From Rhizobiaceae bacterium (GTDB lineage Bacteria > Pseudomonadota > Alphaproteobacteria > Rhizobiales > Rhizobiaceae): a DNA stretch of 64,000 bases. The stretch covers positions 992,001 to 1,056,000 of the forward strand of contig JAEPNK010000002.1 in assembly GCA_017643495.1 (NCBI GenBank), written 5' to 3'. The notes beneath the pieces are model-generated. The model ran no database searches. It saw only the letters and a list, made by a program, of their open reading frames with translations, and was not told the DNA's origin. Position numbers and translations under genes: made by a program. Of the stretch, positions 24,767-34,004 are shown in pieces (within the stretch, counting starts at the first letter, position 1; each line of letters starts with the position of its first letter).

Positions 24767-25300
24767 TTAGTGGCTGTGGTCCGAATGCTCTTTCTTCTCG
24801 CCATCATGATCATGATCATGATCATGATCACCGTGGCCCGAATGATCCTTGCCATCAAGCGCAACGACATGCATCTCAACATCCACCTTTCCGGCCTTCT
24901 CGAAAGTCAGGGTAACCGTGTGATGATCACCGGCCTTCATCTGCTCCTCGAGTTTCATGAACATGATATGCAGTCCGCCATTTTCCAGAACAACCTCACC
25001 ACCGGCAGGGATCGGAATACCGTTTTTCTGGGGGCGCATCCTCGCCACCCCGTCAACAACTTCCATCTTGTGCAATTGCACCATGCCTGAAAAACCCGAA
25101 CTTGCAGAAAGAAGCGTGTCGGCCTCGTCCCCGTCATTCCTGATTTTCAGGTAGCCTGCAGAGACCGGAGCTTCTTTGGGGGTTTCGCGAATCTCGGGCT
25201 GCATGATCGTCAATTTGCCAAGCTTGACGTGGTCGGCAAACGCAACACTTGCAAAAAGGGTCATGGCCAGGGCCATCATGGTTCTCAGAAACTGTTTCAT
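24767..25300 (-). CDS. PCu(A)C-type periplasmic copper chaperone
   Basis: This 177-residue exported protein carries Cu(I) to cytochrome oxidase assembly in the periplasm. A signal peptide ends at about residue 22 (ASVAFA). The copper motif H-M ... M ... H-M is present as HKMEVVDGVARM and LHIMFM. The C-terminus is a His- and Asp-rich tail (HSGHGDHDHDHD) that may bind extra metal. AAGGAG lies eight bases before the ATG at 25300. No oxidase or Sco gene is adjacent. A hexamer repeat encodes part of the tail. Confidence 0.93.
   Translation of the reverse strand: MKQFLRTMMALAMTLFASVAFADHVKLGKLTIMQPEIRETPKEAPVSAGYLKIRNDGDEADTLLSASSGFSGMVQLHKMEVVDGVARMRPQKNGIPIPAGGEVVLENGGLHIMFMKLEEQMKAGDHHTVTLTFEKAGKVDVEMHVVALDGKDHSGHGDHDHDHDHDGEKKEHSDHSH
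24805..24830. repeat. CATGAT hexamer repeat inside the copper chaperone gene
   Basis: Four tandem CATGAT units and a partial fifth encode alternating His and Asp in the tail of the copper chaperone. Gain or loss of one unit would add or remove two residues without shifting the frame. Confidence 0.8.
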
Positions 25301-25583
25301 CCGCGGGGCTCCTTTTGAATTGCTGCAAATACCTAATGCCTGCGGGGCATGACGCGAATGTGGCAGGTGGACGCGGATTGGAATGTCGCAGCCCCGAATG
25401 CTGCCCAAAATTTGCCGGGAGACAATTTTCCCCCAAAATCACGGGATTCAGACCTTTATCATGCGGCACGCTTCCTCTATAGAACCTGCCGAGAGCCTGT
25501 CATACCGCATGTTCAGCAAGTATCGCCTGCCTTTATCCGCGAAGGCGGAAGAGCACGCCTGAAAGATCGAAAGCCGCAAGCCC

Positions 25584-28500
25584 ATGCCCGCACGCAAAGA
25601 CATAGATACCGTCCTCATCATCGGGGCCGGGCCGATTGTCATCGGCCAGGCCTGTGAGTTTGACTATTCCGGAACCCAGGCCTGCAAGGCCCTGAAAGAC
25701 GAGGGCTACCGGATCGTACTGGTCAACTCCAACCCGGCCACCATCATGACCGACCCGGATCTGGCACATGCAACCTATATTGAGCCGATCACACCGGAAG
25801 TGGTTGCCCGCATCATCGAGAAAGAGCGTACCGAGCGTCCGGGTGAGAAACTAGTCCTGCTGCCGACCATGGGCGGACAGACTGCACTCAACTGCGCATT
25901 GTCCCTGCGCCGTATGGGTGTACTGGACAAGTACGATGTCGAGATGATCGGCGCAAAGGCCGAAGCCATTGACAAGGCAGAGGACCGTGACCTGTTCCGC
26001 GCTGCCATGCACAAGATCGGACTGGCAACCCCGCGTTCCGAATTTGTCAATACAAGCGCATTGAAGAAGCGGTTCGAGGATGACTACGCCAAGGGCCGTG
26101 CCGAAGCTGAAGGGCGCAACAGCGTAAAAGAGTTCGAGGCCGAATGGCGAAAGGGAGAAACCCTGCGGATCGAGGAGCACCGGCTGGTTGCCCAGATGCA
26201 GGCACTTGAGGCCACCAAGATAACCGGCCTTCCGGCAATTGTGCGCCCTTCCTTCACCCTCGGCGGACAGGGCGGCGGCATCGCCTACACGCTGGAGGAA
26301 CTCTACAAGCTCGTTCTGGGCGGCGTCGACGCATCCCCGACCAATGAAGTGCTGGTCGAGGAATCAATCGTCGGCTGGAAAGAGTTCGAGATGGAGGTCG
26401 TCCGCGACAAGGCCGACAACTGCATCATTATCTGTTCCATCGAAAACGTTGACCCGATGGGTGTGCATACCGGTGACTCGATTACCGTCGCCCCTGCCCT
26501 CACCCTGACCGACAAGGAATACCAGTTGATGCGCAATGCATCGATTGCGGTATTGCGCGAAATCGGCGTGGAAACCGGCGGCTCCAACGTGCAGTTCGCG
26601 GTCAATCCCGCTGATGGTCGCCTCGTCGTGATCGAGATGAACCCGCGTGTGTCCCGTTCATCTGCGCTTGCTTCCAAGGCAACCGGCTTCCCGATAGCCA
26701 AGGTCGCTGCCAGACTTGCCGTCGGGTACACGCTCGACGAACTGGACAATGACATTACCGGAGGGGCCACGCCGGCTTCTTTCGAACCGTCAATCGATTA
26801 TGTGGTTACGAAAATTCCCCGGTTTGCATTCGAGAAGTTCCCCGGCAGCGAGCCCAAGCTTTCCACCTCGATGAAATCGGTGGGCGAAGTCATGGCAATT
26901 GGCCGGACTTTTGCCGAATCCATGCAGAAAGCGCTTCGCGGTCTTGAAACCGGCCTTTCCGGTCTTGATGAAATAGTCATACCGGGAATTGGTGAAGGTG
27001 ACGACAAGAACGCAATCCGCGCCGCCCTCGGCACCGCTACCCCTGACCGGCTGCGGATGGTTGCCCAGTCGTTGCGTGAGGGTGCGTCTGCAGAAGATGT
27101 GCACCATTACTCGAAATTTGACCCGTGGTTCATAGAGCAGTTCGGACAGATCGTGGAATCCGAACGCCGCATACGCGAACACGGACTTCCCCAGGATGCG
27201 GAGAACTTCCGCAACCTCAAGGCCCAGGGCTTCTCCGATGCAAGGCTTGGCGAACTGGCCGGCCTGAGTGAAAGCCAGGTGGCAGAACACAGGACCAAAC
27301 TTGAGGTTCACCCGGTCTTCAAGCGGATTGATACCTGCGCTGCCGAATTTGCGTCCCCAACGGCCTACATGTACTCGACTTACGAGCAGCCTTTTGCTGG
27401 TGAGTTCCGCAGCGAGGCAGCGCCTTCTGACCGGGACAAGGTGATGATTCTCGGTGGCGGACCAAACCGGATCGGCCAGGGGATCGAATTCGACTATTGC
27501 TGCTGTCATGCAGCCTTTGCCCTTGAGGATGCGGGTTACGAGACCATCATGGTCAACTGCAATCCCGAGACCGTCTCGACCGACTATGACACGTCCGACC
27601 GGCTTTATTTCGAACCGCTAACCCCTGAAGACGTTCTCGAAATCATCCGTGTCGAACAGTCACGCGGAACGTTGAAAGGCGTCATCGTCCAGTTTGGCGG
27701 GCAGACACCGCTGAAACTGGCGCAGTTCCTGACTGATCATGACGTGCCCATCCTTGGCACCTCGCCGGACAAGATCGACCTTGCCGAAGACCGCGACCGT
27801 TTCCAGAAGCTGCTCAACGAACTCGACATGCTGCAACCGCGAAACGGCATTGCCCGCTCTGTCGAGGAAGCCCGGAAAATCGTCGGGGAAATCGGGTATC
27901 CGGTCGTTATTCGCCCGTCCTATGTGCTCGGTGGCCGGGCAATGGAAATCGTGCGCAACGACACCGCATTTGAACGCTACATCAATGAAGCTGTGGTCGT
28001 TTCAGGCGATACGCCAGTTCTGATAGACACTTACCTGACAGGCGCAATCGAGGTTGATGTCGATTGTCTTAGCGATGGCGAGACCGTCAAGGTCTGCGGC
28101 ATCATGGAACATATCGAGGAAGCAGGAATCCATTCCGGCGACAGCGCATGCTCGCTTCCTACCCACTCGCTCCCGCAGCACATCATCACGGAGCTTGCCG
28201 ACCAGTCCAAGAAGATGGCACTGGCGCTTGAGGTTTCCGGCCTGATGAACATGCAGTACGCAATCAAGGGAGACGACATCTATGTGCTGGAAGTCAACCC
28301 GCGTGCTTCACGGACGGTTCCCTTTGTTGCCAAGACAATCGGCGCTCCGGTTGCCAAGATTGCCAGCCGGGTAATGGCAGGTGAAAAACTCGAACCGGCA
28401 ATTGCCGAATATGGTGAATGGCGCGAGGCACAGAACCTTGCCCACATGGCGGTAAAGGAAGCGGTCTTCCCGTTTGCCCGTTTCCCGGGTGTTGACATCC

Positions 28501-29003
28501 TGCTTGGTCCAGAAATGCGTTCAACCGGTGAAGTCATGGGCCTCGATGCAGATTATGCAATGGCATACGCAAAGGCGCTGATTGGCGCCGGTGCCACCCT
28601 GCCAAGTGAGGGAACGGTATTCATCTCGGTCAAGGATTCCGACAAGCCGGGCGTTCTTCCCGCCGCGCGCACCTTCGCCAAACTGGGCTTCAACCTGATT
28701 GCAACAGGTGGCACCCAGCGCTTCCTGCAGGACAACGGCATTGAGTGCAAACGCATCAACAAGGTGCTGGAAGGCCGTCCGAACATTGAGGATGCAATCC
28801 TCAACCAGCAGATTCATCTGGTCGTGAACACAACGGATGGCGCCAAGGCAATGTCGGACTCACGCTCGCTGCGCCAGGCTGCACTCAAGTCCCGCGTTGC
28901 CCATACAACGACACTGACGGCAGCCATAGCCATGTCGGAAGCGATGGAAGCCCTTGCCAATCGCGAAATGGATGTAAAACCGCTTCAGGCCTACTTCGCC
29001 TAG
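25584..29003 (+). CDS. carB: Carbamoyl-phosphate synthase large subunit
   Basis: CarB makes carbamoyl phosphate from bicarbonate, ATP and ammonia delivered by CarA. The 1139-residue protein has two homologous ATP-grasp halves, opening with [18 protein letters not shown] and [15 protein letters not shown], then an MGS-like allosteric domain at the C-terminus. It is somewhat longer than the E. coli protein, as is usual in alphaproteobacteria. It stands 4.5 kb from carA. The 283-base upstream gap probably holds its own promoter. Confidence 0.98.
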   Translation: MPARKDIDTVLIIGAGPIVIGQACEFDYSGTQACKALKDEGYRIVLVNSNPATIMTDPDLAHATYIEPITPEVVARIIEKERTERPGEKLVLLPTMGGQTALNCALSLRRMGVLDKYDVEMIGAKAEAIDKAEDRDLFRAAMHKIGLATPRSEFVNTSALKKRFEDDYAKGRAEAEGRNSVKEFEAEWRKGETLRIEEHRLVAQMQALEATKITGLPAIVRPSFTLGGQGGGIAYTLEELYKLVLGGVDASPTNEVLVEESIVGWKEFEMEVVRDKADNCIIICSIENVDPMGVHTGDSITVAPALTLTDKEYQLMRNASIAVLREIGVETGGSNVQFAVNPADGRLVVIEMNPRVSRSSALASKATGFPIAKVAARLAVGYTLDELDNDITGGATPASFEPSIDYVVTKIPRFAFEKFPGSEPKLSTSMKSVGEVMAIGRTFAESMQKALRGLETGLSGLDEIVIPGIGEGDDKNAIRAALGTATPDRLRMVAQSLREGASAEDVHHYSKFDPWFIEQFGQIVESERRIREHGLPQDAENFRNLKAQGFSDARLGELAGLSESQVAEHRTKLEVHPVFKRIDTCAAEFASPTAYMYSTYEQPFAGEFRSEAAPSDRDKVMILGGGPNRIGQGIEFDYCCCHAAFALEDAGYETIMVNCNPETVSTDYDTSDRLYFEPLTPEDVLEIIRVEQSRGTLKGVIVQFGGQTPLKLAQFLTDHDVPILGTSPDKIDLAEDRDRFQKLLNELDMLQPRNGIARSVEEARKIVGEIGYPVVIRPSYVLGGRAMEIVRNDTAFERYINEAVVVSGDTPVLIDTYLTGAIEVDVDCLSDGETVKVCGIMEHIEEAGIHSGDSACSLPTHSLPQHIITELADQSKKMALALEVSGLMNMQYAIKGDDIYVLEVNPRASRTVPFVAKTIGAPVAKIASRVMAGEKLEPAIAEYGEWREAQNLAHMAVKEAVFPFARFPGVDILLGPEMRSTGEVMGLDADYAMAYAKALIGAGATLPSEGTVFISVKDSDKPGVLPAARTFAKLGFNLIATGGTQRFLQDNGIECKRINKVLEGRPNIEDAILNQQIHLVVNTTDGAKAMSDSRSLRQAALKSRVAHTTTLTAAIAMSEAMEALANREMDVKPLQAYFA

Positions 29004-29011
29004 CACCATCA

Positions 29012-29040
29012 TGAAAGCCGGCCCCTTGTGTCGGCTTTCA
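29012..29040. terminator. Bidirectional terminator hairpin between carB and the PACE gene
   Basis: TGAAAGCCG at 29012-29020 pairs with CGGCTTTCA at 29032-29040. It follows the carB stop by nine bases and overlaps the end of the convergent PACE gene. T-tracts are short on both sides, so efficiency is uncertain. Confidence 0.55.
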
Positions 29041-29490
29041 GCTTGTCCGGTCGGCTTTCGCCTGAACCGTTGCAGCTTCACGCGGCAGCGGGAAGACGAG
29101 ATCATATCCCCAGTTGAAGACAAACGTGTAGACCAGGTAGAAAATCGTAAACGAGAAGTCGACGAAAAACGCCTGTACGATTGAAACCTGCAGATACCAG
29201 GCAATAAACGGCAACAGAAATACAAGCAGTCCGGCTTCAAAAAGCAGCGTGTGGAAAATCCGGACCCCGATACTCTTGTGGACGTGGCCGAGAAACCGGA
29301 CCATGCCGTGGTCAAAAACCAGATTGTAAATGTAATTCCATGTCGTTGCGATGGTCGCGCTGACCACCGCTATCAAGCCGGTATCGCCAGCCGGCATGTT
29401 GAACATCCACGAAACGATGGGGATGACCAGAACAAGGCCAATCAGTTCAAATGAGATGGCGTGCCTGAGGCGATCTGTTGTCGTGCGCAT
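29038..29490 (-). CDS. PACE-family multidrug/antimicrobial efflux transporter
   Basis: This 150-residue inner-membrane protein has four helices as two repeats of the bacterial transmembrane pair domain. The PACE signature motifs are all seen: RLRHAISFE at the start, TWNYIYNLVFD, RIFHTLLFE, and FNWGYDLVFP at the end. Known members export biocides such as chlorhexidine or polyamines by proton exchange. The start at 29490 follows AGGA. It converges on carB and no regulator gene is nearby. Confidence 0.92.
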   Translation of the reverse strand: MRTTTDRLRHAISFELIGLVLVIPIVSWMFNMPAGDTGLIAVVSATIATTWNYIYNLVFDHGMVRFLGHVHKSIGVRIFHTLLFEAGLLVFLLPFIAWYLQVSIVQAFFVDFSFTIFYLVYTFVFNWGYDLVFPLPREAATVQAKADRTS

Positions 29491-29629
29491 GACTTTTCCT
29501 GTGTATCGGGCCGTCCCGCACGTTTCACAAGCAGAACAGGGTCGTCCCTGCCCGCATCGCGACATTACACATCCTCATTTGGTGTTCAAGTCTGGTATTG
29601 GCAAGTACCCGCAGATCAGAACTTCTGCT

Positions 29630-30331
29630 TCATCCGGCTGCCGAAAGCGCCTCGCCTTGCAACTGCGCATACAGCGCCTTGACCCCTGTCACGATCGAAT
29701 GCACAGGCAAGCCTGTGGCATGGCTTATCGCACCGGCATATGGGGCCATGTTGGTGCATTCAAGAACAATCGCAGCGACATCAGGGTGCGCTTCAGACAA
29801 TCTTTTTGCGGCAACCACATTGTCTTCCCGCGCAAGCCCGAAATCGAAATCCGGCCGGTTTCCAAGAATTGCTGCGGTAAACTCTCTGCCGCCTTCTGTT
29901 GTCCCAACAGGCGTTTCGGGTGGAACATTTGCAGATTGAAGAAGTGCCGGAGTGATGCTGGAACCGGAAATCGTGAGAATGCCCGCACATCTTCCTTCAG
30001 GCAGGTTTCTGTTGATGTTCTCCACAAGCATAAGTGAGGAAGTCAGGACGGGCACGGGCAATTCGGCAGCGAGCATTGCCTGAAACGGTGCCAGAAACCC
30101 GCAACTGGTGGTAATCAGGCATGCACCCTCTTCCACAAGCTGGTGGCCTGCTTCGATGAATGCAGGCAGGTAGTCCAGGGCCTCACCGCAGACGATCTGT
30201 TCCGGAAAGGCGCCCCTTACTGTTTTCCGCATGGTCGGAAAGGAAAAAGTCTCCGGATTTCCGATATCCCCCACCGGCCGTGGAAAGCAGGTATCCAGCA
30301 TCAGGATTCCAGCGGTTCTCTGCCCGGGCAT
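29630..30331 (-). CDS. Aspartate/glutamate racemase family protein
   Basis: This 233-residue cytoplasmic protein has the two-domain Asp/Glu/hydantoin racemase fold. The paired catalytic cysteines are present in TTSCGF and LECTNM. The substrate is unknown and could be an amino acid, hydantoin or maleate-like acid. I took the ATG at 30331, which has GGGAAAG upstream; a TTG two codons earlier is possible. It diverges from the TRAP transporter operon with 103 bases between, so the transporter may import its substrate. Confidence 0.87.
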   Translation of the reverse strand: MPGQRTAGILMLDTCFPRPVGDIGNPETFSFPTMRKTVRGAFPEQIVCGEALDYLPAFIEAGHQLVEEGACLITTSCGFLAPFQAMLAAELPVPVLTSSLMLVENINRNLPEGRCAGILTISGSSITPALLQSANVPPETPVGTTEGGREFTAAILGNRPDFDFGLAREDNVVAAKRLSEAHPDVAAIVLECTNMAPYAGAISHATGLPVHSIVTGVKALYAQLQGEALSAAG

Positions 30332-30434
30332 TTGCAATTCTTTCCCTGTTCAACAAGCGCATACAAATTACCACTTGCGAATGCGCCCGGAAAGCGGTTC
30401 CATGTCGCAATGAGGAACTACAGGGAGATTTGAA

Positions 30435-31409
30435 ATGAAAAGAATCACAACCTTGCTCGCCGGTTCAGCAATTGCGCTGTCCGTGACCGGCTCGGCTTTT
30501 GCGGAAAAATGGGACATGCCAATGGCCTATTCCGCCTCCAACTTCCACTCCAAGAACGGTGCCGACTTTGCCAAATGTGTCACCGATGCCACGAGTGGCG
30601 AACTTGAAATCGTAACCCATCCGGGCGGTTCATTGTTCAAGGGTGGTGAAATCAAGCGCGCGATCCAGACAGGCCAGGTCCAGATCGGTGAGCGGCTTCT
30701 GTCCGCCCACGCAAACGAAAACCCGGTTTTCGGTGTCGATTCAGTGCCGTTCATGGCGACTTCCTTTGATGCTTCCGTCAAGTTGCACGAAGCGGCAAAA
30801 CCGGAGCTTGAGGCCGCCCTGGAAGAGCAGAACCTGAAACTGCTCTATTCCGTGCCGTGGCCGCCACAGGGGCTTTACTTCAAAAAAGAGGTAAACAGCA
30901 TCGAGGACATGAAAGGCCTGAAATTCCGCGCCTACAATGCCTCGACCTCACGCCTGGCCGAACTGACCGGCATGCAGCCAACACAGATCGAGGCAGCCGA
31001 GGTGCAACAGGCATTTTCAACCAACGCGGTTGAATCAATGGTCTCTTCCGGCGCTACCGGATACGACCGCAAGGTATTTGATGCCGGCGTGACCAACTAT
31101 TACGAAGTCGATGCCTGGCTGCCACGCAACTCGGTTCTGGTTAACCAGGAAGCTTTCGCTGCCCTGCCCGACGACCAGAAAGAGGCGCTGACCACTTGTG
31201 CAGTAGAAGCCGAGGAACGCGGACTGAACATGTCAAAAGACTATACCCAGTTCACCTATGACGGTCTTCGCGAAGGCGGTATGACGGTTGAGCCTGCATC
31301 AGCCGAACTCAAGTCGGAACTGGAAAAGATTGGTGAAACCATGACCCAGGAATGGCTTGATTCTGCTGGCGACAAGGGCAAGACAATCGTGGATGCGTTC
31401 AAGAAGTAA
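30435..31409 (+). CDS. TRAP transporter substrate-binding protein (DctP family)
   Basis: This 324-residue periplasmic protein captures the solute for a TRAP transporter. It has a clear signal peptide ending in GSAFA at about residue 23. The DctP fold is seen with LKFRAYNASTSRLAE, where the conserved Arg usually holds a carboxylate, so the ligand is probably an organic acid. AGGGAG lies before the ATG. It is the first gene of a dctP-dctQ-dctM operon, and a strong hairpin follows its stop. The ligand cannot be named. Confidence 0.94.
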   Translation: MKRITTLLAGSAIALSVTGSAFAEKWDMPMAYSASNFHSKNGADFAKCVTDATSGELEIVTHPGGSLFKGGEIKRAIQTGQVQIGERLLSAHANENPVFGVDSVPFMATSFDASVKLHEAAKPELEAALEEQNLKLLYSVPWPPQGLYFKKEVNSIEDMKGLKFRAYNASTSRLAELTGMQPTQIEAAEVQQAFSTNAVESMVSSGATGYDRKVFDAGVTNYYEVDAWLPRNSVLVNQEAFAALPDDQKEALTTCAVEAEERGLNMSKDYTQFTYDGLREGGMTVEPASAELKSELEKIGETMTQEWLDSAGDKGKTIVDAFKK

Positions 31410-31430
31410 CCGGTCTTGAACACGAAAAAA

Positions 31431-31457
31431 CGGGATGGCAGCCCTTCTGCCATCCCG
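31431..31457 (+). other. Intercistronic hairpin between dctP and dctQ genes
   Basis: CGGGATGGCAG at 31431-31441 pairs perfectly with CTGCCATCCCG at 31447-31457 around a CCCTT loop. No T-tract follows, and the permease ribosome site begins a few bases on. The likely role is to protect the binding-protein mRNA from 3' decay or to reduce read-through to the permease genes. Confidence 0.7.
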
Positions 31458-31477
31458 GAACAGTGCGGGGGAATTAC

Positions 31478-32023
31478 ATGCCAAACATCTTGAGGCGAAC
31501 GCTCGACGGAATCTATCTGGCGGGCGGCATAGCATCTGCGTTCTGTCTGATTGCAATCGTTTGCCTGATCATTCTCCAGATCGCCTCGCGCAATTTCGGC
31601 TTCGCTTTCCGCGGCGGCGCAGATTACGCCGGTTATGCAATGGCGGCAGCAAGCTTTCTGGGGTTTGCCTATGCATTGAACCACGGCGCCCACATCCGCG
31701 TGTCGCTGCTCGTCAACTCGCTTGGCAAATACCGTTTCTGGGGTGAACTTTGGTGCTTCGGCATCGCCACGGTGGTCTCCACCCTGTTTGCCTGGTTCGC
31801 CTGCAAGTTCACTTACAACACCTACCGGTTCAATGATGTTTCGTCCGGGCTGGATGCAACACCACTCTGGATACCGCAGGTAACAATGGCCGTTGGCTCC
31901 GTGATCCTGGCCCTCAGCTTCTGGGACAATCTGGTCACGCTGGTTGTCGAAAAGAGAACCAATGTCCGTGAAAGCGGGCTGGCAAGCTCTGCAACAGATG
32001 TCTCGGAAAAGGATACAATCTGA
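31478..32023 (+). CDS. TRAP transporter small permease subunit (DctQ family)
   Basis: This 181-residue inner-membrane protein has four helices of the DctQ type, with the conserved middle pattern GADYAGYAMAAASFLGFAYAL followed by ALNHGAHIRV. It forms the transport unit with the large subunit. The ATG at 31478 has GGGGGAA seven bases upstream and is preferred over an earlier GTG. It begins 68 bases after the binding-protein gene and ends two bases before the large permease start. Confidence 0.92.
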   Translation: MPNILRRTLDGIYLAGGIASAFCLIAIVCLIILQIASRNFGFAFRGGADYAGYAMAAASFLGFAYALNHGAHIRVSLLVNSLGKYRFWGELWCFGIATVVSTLFAWFACKFTYNTYRFNDVSSGLDATPLWIPQVTMAVGSVILALSFWDNLVTLVVEKRTNVRESGLASSATDVSEKDTI

Positions 32024-32025
32024 CC

Positions 32026-33327
32026 ATGGACCAGATCATCGCAATCAGCATTTTTCTGGGTGTCCTGTTCCTGCTTCTGGGTTCCGGGGTATGGGTTGGC
32101 CTGTCCCTCATGGGTGTTGCCTATATCGGCATTGAATTCATTGCCGGACGTGCAGCCGGCGGGGCGATGATCAACACGATCTGGGGCGCCTCCTCTTCAT
32201 GGACTCTGACGGCTTTGCCGCTGTTTGTATGGATGGGGGAAATCCTATTCCGCACAAGGCTTTCGCAGGACATGTTTCGCGGGCTATCCCCGTGGATGGC
32301 GTCCTTGCCCGGCGGGCTGGTCCACACCAACATTGTCGGCTGTACCGTGTTTGCCGCCGTCTCGGGTTCCTCGGCTGCAACGCTGACCACAGTTGGACGG
32401 ATGTCCATTCCAGAACTGCGAAAACGAGGCTATCCCGAACACATGATCGTCGGAACACTGGCAGGTGCAGCGACACTCGGCCTGATGATCCCGCCTTCCC
32501 TGACCCTGATTGTCTATGGCGTCAGCATCAATGAATCGATCCGCGAATTGTTCATAGCCGGTGTGGTTCCCGGCCTCGTGCTCGCCTCCATGTTCATGGC
32601 TTACGTGGCCATCTACGCAATGGTCTCCCCAAGCTATCAACCGGTCACCGAAACCAGGTTGTCATTTGGCGAAAAGCTGAAAAACTCGTCCTACCTGATA
32701 CCGGTCATTCTCCTGATCGTGCTGGTCATCGGCTCGATGTATTTCGGAATTGCCTCTGCAACCGAGGCTGCCGCGTTCGGCGTAATCGGTGCGCTGGTTC
32801 TTGCCGCTTTCCAGGGGTCGCTGAACGTTCGGACATTTTCCGATTCCCTGATGGGGGCTGTACGCACCTCTGCCATGATCACACTCATTCTGGCCGGTGC
32901 AGCATTCCTGTCCCTTGCAATGGGATATACGGGACTGCCAAGAGCGCTTGCTGATGGTATCGCCTCCCTCGAACTTTCCCGTTTCGAATTGCTGATGGCA
33001 CTGCTTGTCTTCTACATCGTGCTGGGTTGCTTCCTCGACGGAATATCGGCTGTGGTGCTCACCATGGCAATCGTCGAACCAATGATCCGTGAAGCCGGTA
33101 TTGACGTCATCTGGTTCGGGATCTTCGTGACGGTTGTCATCGAAATGGCACAGATAACCCCGCCCATCGGTTTCAACCTGTTTGTCATGCAGGGACTGAC
33201 CGATCACCAGATGAATTACATTGCCAAGGCGGCACTGCCGATGTTTGCAATCATGGTCCTGATGGTCTTCGTGCTGATCGGCTTTCCCGAGCTGGCAACC
33301 TGGCTTCCAGACAATATCAGGAACTGA
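32026..33327 (+). CDS. TRAP transporter large permease subunit (DctM family)
   Basis: This 433-residue inner-membrane protein has about twelve helices. It carries the DctM signatures GSSAATLTTVGRMSIPEL and LGLMIPPSLTLIVYGV, as well as ITPPIGFNLFVMQG near the end. It is the sodium-driven translocation subunit. Its start follows the small-permease stop by two bases, so the three genes form one operon of binding protein, small and large permease. Confidence 0.95.
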   Translation: MDQIIAISIFLGVLFLLLGSGVWVGLSLMGVAYIGIEFIAGRAAGGAMINTIWGASSSWTLTALPLFVWMGEILFRTRLSQDMFRGLSPWMASLPGGLVHTNIVGCTVFAAVSGSSAATLTTVGRMSIPELRKRGYPEHMIVGTLAGAATLGLMIPPSLTLIVYGVSINESIRELFIAGVVPGLVLASMFMAYVAIYAMVSPSYQPVTETRLSFGEKLKNSSYLIPVILLIVLVIGSMYFGIASATEAAAFGVIGALVLAAFQGSLNVRTFSDSLMGAVRTSAMITLILAGAAFLSLAMGYTGLPRALADGIASLELSRFELLMALLVFYIVLGCFLDGISAVVLTMAIVEPMIREAGIDVIWFGIFVTVVIEMAQITPPIGFNLFVMQGLTDHQMNYIAKAALPMFAIMVLMVFVLIGFPELATWLPDNIRN

Positions 33328-33383
33328 ATCGCCCCTGTCACAATTATTCAGCATGTCAGTGTCAGTTAAACTGGCCAAGAAAC

Positions 33384-34004
33384 ATGAAGAACCCGAGGCA
33401 GGCAGTGACTGAAAACCTGGAAACCGTACTCGATACGCTCGATGATACGGATCACGAACAACCGGTAACTCTTCGTGACATCCTGTCCCGTTTCGAGGGG
33501 CGTTCCTATGGTGCCCTGGTCACCGTCTTCGGCCTGATTGCATCCATACCCTTCATCGGCGGAATACCCGGAATGTCCCTGCTCACCGGGCTGGTCATTG
33601 TTCTGGCTTCCGTACAATATCTTGCCGGAGGCGGGCGATTGTGGTTGCCGGAAAGAATTGAAAAATTCGAGATCGCACCGGACAAACTGTCAAGCGGCAT
33701 CGAGAAAGCACGGCCCTGGGCGAAGTTTGTCGATGGCTTCATCAAGCCACGCCTGTCATTCTACATTTCAGGACGCTTTCAAAAGACACTGGTCGCAATT
33801 GTCATACTGGTTCTCGGACTGTCTTTCCTGCCGATGGCTTTCGCACCGTTTGCAGTGCTCGTTCCCGCCATCGCCGTTATCCTGTTCGGCCTGGCACTCA
33901 TGACAAGGGATGGTTTGCTTGCCCTGCTTGGGTATGGTGTGACAGCGGCAAGCGGATTTGTTTTCTGGTATTCACTCGATACCATTATGACCTTTCTTGG
34001 CTAG
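33384..34004 (+). CDS. ExoD-family membrane protein
   Basis: This 206-residue inner-membrane protein belongs to the ExoD family, named for a Sinorhizobium gene affecting exopolysaccharide and alkali tolerance. A soluble N-terminus of about 45 residues with TLRDILSRFEGRSYGAL is followed by hydrophobic segments with IPGMSLLTGLVIVLAS, RWLPE-like WLPERI and the late GLALMTRDGLLALLGY. Its biochemical role is unknown. The gene overlaps the convergent GT87 gene by 33 bases. Confidence 0.87.
   Translation: MKNPRQAVTENLETVLDTLDDTDHEQPVTLRDILSRFEGRSYGALVTVFGLIASIPFIGGIPGMSLLTGLVIVLASVQYLAGGGRLWLPERIEKFEIAPDKLSSGIEKARPWAKFVDGFIKPRLSFYISGRFQKTLVAIVILVLGLSFLPMAFAPFAVLVPAIAVILFGLALMTRDGLLALLGYGVTAASGFVFWYSLDTIMTFLG

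Noticed and set aside
25509-25562. A 17-codon frame in the carB leader as a leader peptide
   Set aside because: It lacks a ribosome site and shows no arginine-rich run or alternative hairpins that would support attenuation.
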